Positions 48,547-57,089 of a stretch of DNA of 64,000 nucleotides are shown one piece after another. Below the pieces are notes generated by a model. The model saw nothing but the letters and a program-made list of their open reading frames with translations. It did not search any database and was not told where the DNA came from. The position numbers were made by a program, and so were the translations under genes. The DNA comes from Leifsonia sp. 71-9 (GTDB taxonomy: Bacteria; Actinomycetota; Actinomycetes; Actinomycetales; Microbacteriaceae), in the NCBI RefSeq assembly GCF_001898805.1, contig NZ_MKVJ01000023.1:1-64000 (forward strand), given 5' to 3'. Position 1 is the first letter of the stretch. Each line of letters opens with the position of its first letter.

Positions 48547-51500
48547 GTGATACTCCAGGGCTTGATCACGGCGCTTCAGCGCGCCTCCACGTTCGCTGAC
48601 GCACTCACGTACGCCGGCCGCGACGCCGACTTCTCGCTCACGGACGGACTGCGCGCCCCGCTGCTCGCCGGTCTCGTGCGCCGCCGCGCCGAGCAGAACG
48701 CGTCGCAGGCGGTCCTGGTGATCACCGCCACGGGCCGCGAGTCGGAGGCCGTCCGCGCCGCGCTGCCCTGCGTGCTGCCCGAGGCCGAGATCGTGGAGTT
48801 CCCCGCCTGGGAGACGCTCCCGCATGAGCGCCTCAGCCCGAGCGCCGAGATCGTCGGCAAGCGCCTCACCGCCCTGCGCCGCCTCGCCGACTGGGGCACC
48901 GGGGACCGCACGAAGCCGTTCGTCCTCGTCGCCTCGGTGCGCGCCGCTCTGCAGCCGCTGGCCGACAACCTGACCGATTATGCGACGACCGACCTCGTCG
49001 CGGGAGGCCGCGGCTTCGACCTCGCGGGCCTCGCCTCGCAGCTGGTCGACCTCGCCTACGCGCGCGTCGACATGGTCACGCGCCGCGGCGAGTTCGCGGT
49101 GCGCGGCGGCATCCTCGATGTCTTCCCGCCCACGGCCGACCACCCCTACCGCGTCGACTTCTTCGGCGACGAGGTGGAGCAGATCCGCGCCTTCTCGGTG
49201 GCCGACCAGCGCTCCCTGCCCGAGCCCATCCCGTCGGTGGCGCTGCCGCCGAGCCGCGAGCTGCTGCTCAGCGAGTCGGTCCGCCAGCGCGCGCGGGAGA
49301 TGGAGCACGAGTTCCCGAGCCTGTCCGGGATGCTCGCCAAGATCGGCGAGGGCATCCCGGTCGAGGGGATGGAGTCGCTCGCTCCCGCCCTGGTCGACCG
49401 GCTCGTCCCGCTCACCCACTACCTGCCCGACGGCGCGGCCGTCGCCGTATTCTCCCCGGAGCGGGTCGCCTCCCGTGCCGTCAGCCTCGCGGAGACGAAC
49501 CGCGAGTTCCTCTCCGCCGCGTGGAGCGCCGCGACCGTGGGCGCCGCGGCCCCGATCGACCTGGCCGCGGGCGACTTCCTCACGCTGCAGAAGCTGCACG
49601 ACTCGGTGAAGTTCAGCCGTCCCGGGGCGCCCGCGCAGGACCACCCGTGGTGGACGATGAGCGGGTTCCAGGCGGACGACATCCTGCCCGAGCATCGCGA
49701 GATCGAGGAGCACCTCCAGGTCCGCATCGCGGCGGAGGCCGTCCCGAGCTTCCAGGGCAACGTCTCCGGCGCGGTCGGCCGCGTGGCCGCGCGGCTGCGC
49801 GACGGCTGGCGCGTCGCCGTCGTCGCCGAGGGCAACGGCCTGGTCGAACGCGCCGCCCAGGTGCTCGGCGAGGCCGAGCTGCCCGCGCGCCCGGTCGACG
49901 AGTTCCCGGTCGATCCCGAGCCCGGTATCGCGTACCTCCTGAAGGCCAATGTCGAGCACGGCTTCGAGGTGCCGGAGATCAAGCTCGCGGTGGTGGGCGA
50001 GAGCGAGTTCTACGGCCGCACCATCGGCTACGACTCGCGCCAGGTGAAGAAGCTCGCCGCGCGCCGCAAGAACGTCGTCGACCCGATGCAGCTCAAGCCC
50101 GGCGACTACGTCGTGCACGAGACGCACGGCATCGGCAAGTTCGTCGAGCTGACGCAGCGCGAGGTGTCGAGCGGCGGTCGCAACGCGGTCAAGTCCAAGC
50201 GCGAGTACCTCGTGCTGGAGTACGCCCCTTCCAAGCGCGGCTACCCTGGCGACAAGCTCTTCGTGCCGACCGATCAGCTCGACCTCCTGAGCCGCTACGT
50301 CGGCGGGGAGGCTCCGCAGCTGAGCAAGATGGGCGGCAGCGACTGGTCGGCCGCGAAGGGGCGCGCCCGCAAGGCCGTCCGCGACATCGCGGTCGAGCTC
50401 GTCAAGCTCTACTCGGCGCGCATGGCCAGCAAGGGTTACGCGTTCGGGCCCGACACCCCGTGGCAGCACGAGCTGGAGGAGGCGTTCCCGTTCGCGGAGA
50501 CCCTGGACCAGCTGCAGACCATCGACGAGGTGAAGGCCGACATGGAGCGGCCCATCCCGATGGACCGGCTGATCTCGGGCGACGTCGGCTTCGGCAAGAC
50601 CGAGATCGCGGTGCGGGCGGCGTTCAAGGCCATCCAGGACGGCAAGCAGGTCGCGATGCTCGTGCCGACCACGCTGCTCGTCAAGCAGCACGCCGAGACG
50701 TTCCTCGAGCGCTTCGCCGGCTTCCCGGTGCACCTGCGCCAGCTGAGTCGGTTCCAGACCGACAAGGAGGCGCGGGAGACGCTGGCGGGCATGGCCGACG
50801 GCACCGTCGACATCGTCATCGGCACGCACCGCATCCTCGCCGAGGGGGTGACGTTCAAGGACCTCGGCCTGGTCATCATCGACGAGGAGCAGCGCTTCGG
50901 CGTCGAGCACAAGGACCAGCTCAAGAAGCTCAAGACCAACGTCGACATCCTGGCGATGAGCGCGACACCCATCCCGCGCACGCTCGAGATGGCCGTCACC
51001 GGCATCCGCGAGATGTCGACGCTGGCGACGCCCCCGGAGGACCGCCACCCCATCCTCACGTTCGTCGGGCCGTACTCCGACAAGCAGGTCGCGGCCGCCA
51101 TCCGGCGCGAGCTGCTGCGGGAGGGCCAGGTGTTCTTCGTGCACAACCGCGTCGGCTCGATCTCGGCGACCGCGGCGAAGCTGGCCGAACTGGTGCCGGA
51201 GGCGCGCATCGGCGTCGCCCACGGCAAGATGAACGAGCACGCCCTGGAGCAGGTCGTGGTCGACTTCTGGGAGCGCCGGTTCGACGTGCTCGTCTCGACG
51301 ACGATCATCGAGACCGGACTCGACATCTCGAACGCGAACACGATCATCATCGACCGCGCCGACAAGTACGGCCTGAGCCAGCTCCACCAGCTGCGCGGCC
51401 GCGTCGGCCGTGGCCGCGAGCGGGCGTACGCGTACTTCCTCTGGGACGAGAACAAGCCCCTCAGCGAGACCGCGCACGACCGTCTCTCCACCATCGCGGC

Positions 51501-52164
51501 CAACAACGACCTCGGCAGCGGCATGCAGGTCGCCCTCAAAGACCTCGAGATCCGCGGCGCGGGCAACCTCCTGGGCGGAGAGCAGTCCGGCCACATCGCC
51601 GGCGTCGGCTTCGACCTCTACCTGCGGATGATCGGCGAGGCCGTCTCGACGTTCCGCGGTGAGGTCGCGGAGGGGCAGACCGAGCTGCGGCTCGAGCTGC
51701 CGGTGGATGCGCACATCCCCGAGGAGTACGTCGACAGCGAGCGCCTGCGCCTCGAGGCCTACCAGAAGCTGTCCTCCGCGAGCGCGCCGACCTCGAAGGA
51801 CGGCCAGATCGACCTCGTCCTCGAGGAGATGACGGACCGCTACGGCGAGCCGCCCGTGCAGGTGCTCAACCTCGTCGCCGTGTCCCGCCTCCGCCGTGCC
51901 GCACAGAAGGCCGGACTGGGAGAGGTCGTCGCCATGGGTTCCAACCTGCGGCTCGCGCCCGCGCTCCTGCCCGACTCGCTCCAGGTGCGGCTGCAGCGGA
52001 TGTACCCGGGGTCGAAGTACCACGCGGCCCCCAAGGTCGCGATGGTCCCGCTGCCCCGCGTCAACGGCGAGCCCGTCGACGACGCCGACCTCATCGAGTG
52101 GGTCGCCACCCTCCTCGGCGCCCTCTTCCCCGTCCCCGAACCCGCCACCGAGCCCGCCGCCTGA
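48547..52164 (+). CDS. mfd: Transcription-repair coupling factor
   Basis: 1205 residues. Mfd removes RNA polymerase stalled at lesions and recruits UvrA. N-terminal UvrB-like module (residues 30-330), the CarD-like RNA-polymerase interaction domain (LKPGDYVVHETHGIGKF, about 515-580), a RecG-like translocase with GDVGFGKTEIAVRAAF (Walker A), DEEQRFGVEHKD (DEEQ box) and SATPIPRTLEM, the helicase motif GRVGRGRERAYAYF, and the C-terminal TRCF domain. GTG 48547 suits both the first residues (ILQGLITAL) and the -10 spacing. Ends before a repeat-rich intergenic region. Confidence 0.97.
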   Translation: MILQGLITALQRASTFADALTYAGRDADFSLTDGLRAPLLAGLVRRRAEQNASQAVLVITATGRESEAVRAALPCVLPEAEIVEFPAWETLPHERLSPSAEIVGKRLTALRRLADWGTGDRTKPFVLVASVRAALQPLADNLTDYATTDLVAGGRGFDLAGLASQLVDLAYARVDMVTRRGEFAVRGGILDVFPPTADHPYRVDFFGDEVEQIRAFSVADQRSLPEPIPSVALPPSRELLLSESVRQRAREMEHEFPSLSGMLAKIGEGIPVEGMESLAPALVDRLVPLTHYLPDGAAVAVFSPERVASRAVSLAETNREFLSAAWSAATVGAAAPIDLAAGDFLTLQKLHDSVKFSRPGAPAQDHPWWTMSGFQADDILPEHREIEEHLQVRIAAEAVPSFQGNVSGAVGRVAARLRDGWRVAVVAEGNGLVERAAQVLGEAELPARPVDEFPVDPEPGIAYLLKANVEHGFEVPEIKLAVVGESEFYGRTIGYDSRQVKKLAARRKNVVDPMQLKPGDYVVHETHGIGKFVELTQREVSSGGRNAVKSKREYLVLEYAPSKRGYPGDKLFVPTDQLDLLSRYVGGEAPQLSKMGGSDWSAAKGRARKAVRDIAVELVKLYSARMASKGYAFGPDTPWQHELEEAFPFAETLDQLQTIDEVKADMERPIPMDRLISGDVGFGKTEIAVRAAFKAIQDGKQVAMLVPTTLLVKQHAETFLERFAGFPVHLRQLSRFQTDKEARETLAGMADGTVDIVIGTHRILAEGVTFKDLGLVIIDEEQRFGVEHKDQLKKLKTNVDILAMSATPIPRTLEMAVTGIREMSTLATPPEDRHPILTFVGPYSDKQVAAAIRRELLREGQVFFVHNRVGSISATAAKLAELVPEARIGVAHGKMNEHALEQVVVDFWERRFDVLVSTTIIETGLDISNANTIIIDRADKYGLSQLHQLRGRVGRGRERAYAYFLWDENKPLSETAHDRLSTIAANNDLGSGMQVALKDLEIRGAGNLLGGEQSGHIAGVGFDLYLRMIGEAVSTFRGEVAEGQTELRLELPVDAHIPEEYVDSERLRLEAYQKLSSASAPTSKDGQIDLVLEEMTDRYGEPPVQVLNLVAVSRLRRAAQKAGLGEVVAMGSNLRLAPALLPDSLQVRLQRMYPGSKYHAAPKVAMVPLPRVNGEPVDDADLIEWVATLLGALFPVPEPATEPAA

Positions 52165-52214
52165 CCGGCGCACCCGACCGCTGCCGCGCTGCGCGCCCGC
52201 TCCCGCGCCAGCAA

Positions 52215-52298
52215 TTCCGGTGATCTGCGGCCAAAACCCGCAGATCGCCGGAACTCCGGCGACATGAGCGGCGCGTCCGGCCGGGTGACCGGAGTTCC
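52215..52298. repeat. Palindromes downstream of mfd
   Basis: TTCCGGTGATCTGCGG (52215-52230) pairs with CCGCAGATCGCCGGAA (52238-52253) with one mismatch and a 7-nt loop CCAAAAC. A second perfect pair, GGAACTCCGG (52250-52259) and CCGGAGTTCC (52289-52298), overlaps it. The 362-bp gap 52165-52526 holds this, the tandem repeat at 52421, and no credible gene. Confidence 0.75.
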
Positions 52299-52420
52299 GG
52301 AAATCGCCACGCACGTCCCACTTCCCAGGCTAGCCGCCCGGCAACTCCGGAGATTCGGGAGGGCGCGCCGCTCAGTTCGCCGTTCCGACGGCGTTCCGCG
52401 CCTAGATCGCCGGAATCGCC

Positions 52421-52539
52421 GGAATTGCGCCGCGGGCCGCAATTGCGCGCGGGCCGGAATTGCGCGCGGGCCGGAGTTGCGCGCGGCTCCGGTTGCGCGC
52501 GGGACGGGGTTGCGCGCGGGACGGGGTTACGCGCGCGGG
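52421..52539. repeat. Imperfect 17-bp tandem repeats after nhaA
   Basis: About seven units of a 17-bp motif (consensus near GGAATTGCGCGCGGGCC, drifting to GGGGTTGCGCGCGGGAC) run through the region and across the nhaA stop codon. Units differ mainly in their first five bases. They suggest slippage or gene-end duplication; a structural role in the nhaA transcript is possible. Confidence 0.7.
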
Positions 52540-53672
52540 TGGAGGCGGCGGTAGCGGCGTGCGAGCAGCGACACCAGGATGCCGGCGAGCACGATCGAGA
52601 CGCCGGAGCCGAGGAGCACGGCGAGCGTGCCCTCCGACCGCACGAGGTCGTCGCCGGCGAACGCCAGTTCGTTCATCAGCAGCGAGACGGTGAAGCCGAT
52701 TCCGCCGAGCGCGCCGATCGCCACCAGGCCGAAGAGGGAGATGCGGGCGCGTTCCTCCTTGCTGCGGGTGAAGGAGCCCAGCCAGCCGCCGAGCGTGATG
52801 CCGATCAGCTTGCCGACCGGCAGGGCGATCAGGATGCCCCAGAAGGCCGGGGAGAGCTCCGACGGCGCGACCGAAGGGATGACGACGAGCGCCGCCGAGA
52901 AGGCGAACAGCGGCAGGATCAGCCCGTTCGACCACGGCTCCAGCGCGTGCGTGACCCGGCCGGCGGGCCGGCGGGCCATCACCAGGCCGAGGGCGACGCC
53001 GGCGATCGTCGCGTGCACGCCCGAGTCGTAGACCAGCCACCAGGTGAGCACGGCGATCAGCACCATCAGCACCGCGACGGGTCCGCGCATCCGGCCGCGC
53101 AGCATCCGGCTCAGCAGCCCGAACGCGGTCACGGTGACGGCCGCGAGCACGAGCTCCAGGATGTTCGGGTCGGTGGTGAAGAAGACGGCGATGATCAGAA
53201 TGGCGATCAGGTCGTCCAGCACCGCGAGGGCCAGCAGGAACACGCGCAGCCGGTTGGGCAGCCCGCGGCCGAACACGGCGAGCACCCCGAGCGCGAACGC
53301 GATGTCCGTCGCGGTGGGGATGGGCCAGCCCGCCTCCAGCCCGCTGCCCGCGCTGAACGCGAGGTAGACCAGGGCGGGCACGGCGACGCCGGCCACTGCG
53401 GCGATGGCGGGATGGATCGCCTTCGCGAACGAGTTGAGCTCGCCGGCGACCAGCTCGTGCTTCAGCTCCACCGCGACGATGAAGAAGAAGATCGCGAGCA
53501 ACCCGTCGCTGATCCAATGGCCCACGCTGAGGTCGACCGGGCCGAAGCCGAGGTGTGCGTGCTGGAGGTCGACGAGGGCGGGGCCGGCGGCGGTGTTCGC
53601 CAGCAGGAGGCCGAGGGCGGCGGCTCCGAGCAGGAGGCCGGCGGCGGTGCGTTCGGATCGGATGATGCTCAT
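52527..53672 (-). CDS. nhaA: Na+/H+ antiporter NhaA
   Basis: 381 residues with about twelve membrane segments. Exchanges cytosolic Na+ for protons. The sensor/cation region reads PIPTATDIAFALGVLAVFG and the paired acidic motif LALAVLDDLIAI (Asp-Asp) is intact, as is FFIVAVELKHELVAGEL near the N-terminus. The Met start and C-terminal end RRLHPRA look natural; the gene's last codons lie in the tandem repeat. 104 bp separates it from the VOC gene. Confidence 0.94.
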   Translation of the reverse strand: MSIIRSERTAAGLLLGAAALGLLLANTAAGPALVDLQHAHLGFGPVDLSVGHWISDGLLAIFFFIVAVELKHELVAGELNSFAKAIHPAIAAVAGVAVPALVYLAFSAGSGLEAGWPIPTATDIAFALGVLAVFGRGLPNRLRVFLLALAVLDDLIAILIIAVFFTTDPNILELVLAAVTVTAFGLLSRMLRGRMRGPVAVLMVLIAVLTWWLVYDSGVHATIAGVALGLVMARRPAGRVTHALEPWSNGLILPLFAFSAALVVIPSVAPSELSPAFWGILIALPVGKLIGITLGGWLGSFTRSKEERARISLFGLVAIGALGGIGFTVSLLMNELAFAGDDLVRSEGTLAVLLGSGVSIVLAGILVSLLARRYRRLHPRA

Positions 53673-53776
53673 CGGGGTGAGGCCCTTCTCGCACCGGGTG
53701 CGGGGTGGGTGGGGCGGAGGAGCGACGCGATCACGTCACCCGCCGACCAGACTTCCCGGCACACCAGGCCCCGAGT

Positions 53777-54145
53777 CTACCGGAGGGGCGCGACGAGGCA
53801 GAGGAGGTGGCCGTCGCGGTCCCGCAGCACGGACTGCCTTTCGCGCCACGGCTGGTCGGCCGGCGGGTCGAGCACGGTGGCTCCGGCCGCGACGGCGGCC
53901 TCGGTCGCCGCGTCGACATCCGGCACCCCGAAGCTGACGGCGACACCGGCGTCGCCGGGCGTCGGCGTGCGTCGGTGGAGCAGCACCTGCGTCGCCGCGC
54001 CGGTCGTGTCGTCCGGGTCGGTCGTCAGCATCGTGAGGTCGTCCGCGGCGTAGAGCTCGGCGAGGCCGATCACGTCGCGGTACAGGGCGAGCGAGGCGGC
54101 GAGGTCGGTGACGGAGACGGTGACGCGGGCGATGCGGCTGGCCAT
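53777..54145 (-). CDS. VOC-fold (glyoxalase/bleomycin-resistance) protein
   Basis: 122 residues, two beta-alpha-beta-beta-beta units: VTVSVTDLAASLALYRDVIGL at the start and VPDVDAATEAAVAAGATVLDPP in the second half, ending RDRDGHLLCLV where a metal-ligand Glu is often found but here is a Leu/Cys stretch. Such proteins are lyases, dioxygenases or antibiotic-binding proteins; nothing here fixes a substrate. ATG 54145 lies 6 nt after TACGCT (leaderless type). Confidence 0.82.
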   Translation of the reverse strand: MASRIARVTVSVTDLAASLALYRDVIGLAELYAADDLTMLTTDPDDTTGAATQVLLHRRTPTPGDAGVAVSFGVPDVDAATEAAVAAGATVLDPPADQPWRERQSVLRDRDGHLLCLVAPLR

Positions 54146-54206
54146 GCCGTCAGCGTAGTCCGGGCGCGACGGTGAGAGGATGGGGGAGTCCTGAGGAGGA
54201 GCACCG

Positions 54207-54869
54207 ATGACCGACACGGCCCCCAGCAAACTCGACGAGCTCGTCGCGGTGACGGCACGGCTCCGCGCTCCCGGCGGCTGCCCGTGGGATGCCGAGCAGA
54301 CCCACGAATCGCTCGTGCAGTACCTCATCGAGGAGACGTACGAGCTGGTGGAGGCCATCGAGAACGGCACCCGCGAGGACATGATCGAGGAGCTCGGCGA
54401 CGTGCTCTACCAGGTGCTGTTCCACGCCGACATCGCCGCGCACACCCCGGGTGAGGACTTCGACCTGCAGGATGTCGCGGCCCAGATGGCGGCCAAGATG
54501 GTCGGCCGTCACCCGCACGTGTTCGGCGGCGAACGCACGGCCGAGACGGCGGACGACGTCGTCGGGTTCTGGGACGACCTCAAGAAGGCCGAGAAGCCGG
54601 GCCGCACGAGCGTGCTCGACGGCATCCCGCAGGCGATGCCTTCACTGGCCCTGGCCGACAAGCTGCTGGGCCGCGCACAGAAGGTCGGGCTCATCGATCT
54701 CGCCGAGGGCGGGGGAGTGCCGGTGAGCAGCGAGGACGAGCTCGGCCCGCTGCTGCTCGCCATCGTCGCGTCGGCGAAGGCGCAGGGCCTCGACGCCGAG
54801 CGGGCGCTGCGGTCGACGCTGCGGGATCTGCAGGGCGAGATCCGCGAGCAGGAGGCGCTCGACGCCTGA
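54207..54869 (+). CDS. mazG: MazG family nucleotide pyrophosphohydrolase
   Basis: 220 residues. RAPGGCPWDAEQTHESLVQYL opens the MazG all-helical domain, followed by EETYELVEAI and ELGDVLYQVLFHADIA with the E-x2-E...E-x2-D metal signature. A second, less conserved helical half completes the protein. Hydrolyses (d)NTPs to the monophosphate, affecting stress (p)ppGpp levels in other bacteria. SD GAGGAG present about 7 nt before the ATG. Immediately upstream of the iron-box transporter but unlinked to it. Confidence 0.92.
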   Translation: MTDTAPSKLDELVAVTARLRAPGGCPWDAEQTHESLVQYLIEETYELVEAIENGTREDMIEELGDVLYQVLFHADIAAHTPGEDFDLQDVAAQMAAKMVGRHPHVFGGERTAETADDVVGFWDDLKKAEKPGRTSVLDGIPQAMPSLALADKLLGRAQKVGLIDLAEGGGVPVSSEDELGPLLLAIVASAKAQGLDAERALRSTLRDLQGEIREQEALDA

Positions 54870-54902
54870 ATCGGCCGCCCTCGGGTGGTGACGGCGGGAT
54901 GC

Positions 54903-54921
54903 TTAGGTTAGGCTTCCCTAA
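54903..54921 (+). promoter_or_regulatory. DtxR/IdeR iron box
   Basis: TTAGGTTAGGCTTCCCTAA matches the actinobacterial consensus TTAGGTTAGSCTAACCTAA at 17 of 19 positions. It lies 46 bp before the siderophore-binding protein gene, so repression by Fe-bound DtxR/IdeR-type protein is expected. Confidence 0.85.
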
Positions 54922-54967
54922 TGTGTCGATCGACACGCCTTCCACCCCTCCCGAACCCAGGAGAGCC

Positions 54968-56023
54968 ATGCTCGAAACCGCTCGCCGCGGCCGTCGCCGG
55001 TCGCGTGTCGCCCTGATCGCCTCGGCCGTCGTCGCCTCCGCCGCGCTCGTCCTCACCGGCTGCAGCGCCGGCAGCTCCGGCACCGAGAGCACCTCCGGCG
55101 GCGACGCGGGAGCCTTCCCGGTCACCATCGACAGCGCGCTGGGCAAGACGACGATCGACTCCAAGCCGAAGCGCGTCGCGACGTGGGGCTGGGGTGCGCA
55201 GGATGTGGTGCTCGCGCTCGGCATCGTCCCGGTCGCCATGCCCGCGTTCACGTACGGCGGCGACAAGGACGGCGTGCTGCCGTGGGACGCCGACAAGATC
55301 AAGGAACTGAAGGGCACGACCCCGCAGATCATCGCCTCCGACACCGGCGAGGTGCCGTTCGAGGCGTTCGTGAAGGCCAAGCCCGACGTGATCCTGGCCC
55401 CGTACTCCGGCCTGACCCAGACCGAGTTCGACACGCTCAGCAAGATCGCCCCCGTCGTCGCGTACCCGGACAAGCCGTGGGCGACCAGCTGGCAGGACCA
55501 GACCGCCATCGTCGGCAAGGCGCTCGGCCTCTCCGACAAGGCGGACGCCCTCGTCACGAAGACGAAGGAGAACGTGTCGTCGCTCGCCGCGAAGTACCCG
55601 GTGCTGAAGGACAAGACGTTCTTCTACGCCGCGGCCAACGAGCCGGGCCTGCTCAACGTGTACCGCGCCGAGGACCCGCGCGTGCAGCTGCTCAACGAGC
55701 TCGGCCTGAAGAACTCGCCGAGCATCGCCGCGCTGGACACGACCAAGGACGACGGCAGCTTCTTCTTCCAGCTCAGCTACGAGAACCTCTCGAAGATCGA
55801 CACGGATCTGCTGGTGATGTACTTCGACAAGCAGTCCTCCGTCGACGCCTTCACGGCCGACCCGCTGGTCGCCGCGATGCCCACGATCAAGGAGGGCCGC
55901 TTCGCACCCATCGTCGGCGAGTCGTTCGTCGCCGCCACCAGCGCGCCCAGCGTCCTCGCCATCCCGTGGATGCTCGACAAGTACGTGCCGCAGCTGGCCG
56001 CCGCCGCCGACAAGGTCAAGTAG
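54968..56023 (+). CDS. Iron-siderophore ABC transporter substrate-binding lipoprotein
   Basis: 351 residues with a twin-basic n-region (RRGRRRSR), hydrophobic core and lipobox LTGCS, then a Ser/Gly-rich linker. The rest is the two-lobed FecB/FepB type, with the linking helix around ATSWQDQTAIVGKALGL. Binds ferric siderophores and hands them to the permeases that follow. ATG 54968 follows AGGAGAG; ORF extension to 54899 runs through the iron box and is discarded. First gene of the iron-regulated operon. Confidence 0.93.
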   Translation: MLETARRGRRRSRVALIASAVVASAALVLTGCSAGSSGTESTSGGDAGAFPVTIDSALGKTTIDSKPKRVATWGWGAQDVVLALGIVPVAMPAFTYGGDKDGVLPWDADKIKELKGTTPQIIASDTGEVPFEAFVKAKPDVILAPYSGLTQTEFDTLSKIAPVVAYPDKPWATSWQDQTAIVGKALGLSDKADALVTKTKENVSSLAAKYPVLKDKTFFYAAANEPGLLNVYRAEDPRVQLLNELGLKNSPSIAALDTTKDDGSFFFQLSYENLSKIDTDLLVMYFDKQSSVDAFTADPLVAAMPTIKEGRFAPIVGESFVAATSAPSVLAIPWMLDKYVPQLAAAADKVK

Positions 56024-56027
56024 GCGG

Positions 56028-57089
56028 ATGCCCGCGAGCGTCATCGCCGCCAGCGCCGGCCGTGCCGAGGGGATCTCCTCGCACGGCCGGCGCCGTCGGC
56101 GTCTGCTCGTGGGCTTCGTCGTCGCCGCGGTCGCCCTGGTCGCGGTGAGCGTGCTGAGCCTCATGGTCGGAGCGCGCACGATCGCGCCGGCGGACGTGCT
56201 CGACGCGCTGTTCCACTACCGTGCGAGCGACCCCGAGCACCTCGTCGTGATCGGCAGCCGGCTCCCGCGCACCCTGCTCGGCCTGGCCGCCGGTCTCGCC
56301 CTCGGGCTCTCCGGCACCGTGATGCAGGGGCTGTCGCGCAACCCGCTCGCCGATCCGGGGATCCTGGGCGTCAACTTCGGCGCCTCCCTCGCCGTCGTGG
56401 TGGCGATCGCGTACCTCGGCGTCACGAGCGCCTCCGGCTACGTCTGGTTCGCGTTCGCCGGGGCGGCGCTGGCCTCGGCGCTCGTCTACGCGGTGTCCTC
56501 GGCGGGACGCGAAGGCGCGACCCCGATCAAGCTCGCGATCGCGGGAGCCGCGGTGTCGGCGGCGCTCGGCTCGCTGATCACCGCGGTGCTGCTGACCAGC
56601 CGCGTCTCGCTCGACGCCATGCGGTTCTGGCAGGTCGGCGCCCTGGCCGGTCGCGGCTTCGACGTCTTCTGGCAGGTGCTGCCCACCCTCCTGGTCGGCG
56701 CCGTCATCGCCCTGGGCCTCGGCCGCGTGCTCAACGGTCTCGCGCTCGGCGACGATGTCGCCCGCGGTCTCGGCCAGCGCGTCGGGGTGGCGCGCGGAGC
56801 CAGTGCCGTCGCCATCGTGCTCCTGTGCGGGTCGGCGACCGCGGCGGTCGGTCCGATCGCCTTCGTCGGCCTCGTCGTCCCGCACATCGCCCGGTGGGCG
56901 GTCGGCGGCGACTACCGCTGGATCCTCGCCTTCTCCGCCGTCGTCGCACCGACCCTCCTGCTGGCGTGCGACATCATCGGCCGGGTCGTCGCCATGCCGG
57001 GCGAGCTGCAGGTCGGCGTCGTGATGGCCTTCGTCGGCGCCCCGCTCTTCATCGCCCTGGTGCGCCGGCGCAAGCTGGTCAGCCTGTGA
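56028..57089 (+). CDS. Siderophore ABC transporter permease 1 (FecCD type)
   Basis: 353 residues with about nine to ten membrane helices. FecCD landmarks: SRLPRTLLGLAAGLALGLSGTVMQGLSRNPLADPGILGVNFGA near residues 75-115 (parts only), AVGPIAFVGLVVPHIARWAVGGDYR and a C-terminal MPGELQVGVVMAFVGAPLF segment. Starts 4 bp after the lipoprotein gene; overlaps the next permease by GTGA, so the two subunits should be made in equal amounts. Confidence 0.93.
   Translation: MPASVIAASAGRAEGISSHGRRRRRLLVGFVVAAVALVAVSVLSLMVGARTIAPADVLDALFHYRASDPEHLVVIGSRLPRTLLGLAAGLALGLSGTVMQGLSRNPLADPGILGVNFGASLAVVVAIAYLGVTSASGYVWFAFAGAALASALVYAVSSAGREGATPIKLAIAGAAVSAALGSLITAVLLTSRVSLDAMRFWQVGALAGRGFDVFWQVLPTLLVGAVIALGLGRVLNGLALGDDVARGLGQRVGVARGASAVAIVLLCGSATAAVGPIAFVGLVVPHIARWAVGGDYRWILAFSAVVAPTLLLACDIIGRVVAMPGELQVGVVMAFVGAPLFIALVRRRKLVSL

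Noticed and set aside
48496-52314. 1272-codon open frame on the minus strand
   Set aside because: It is antisense to mfd, which has all its motifs; the shadow has none.
53673-53776. Riboswitch upstream of nhaA
   Set aside because: The 104-bp leader is GC-rich, but I cannot match it to any known sodium or nhaA RNA motif from sequence alone.
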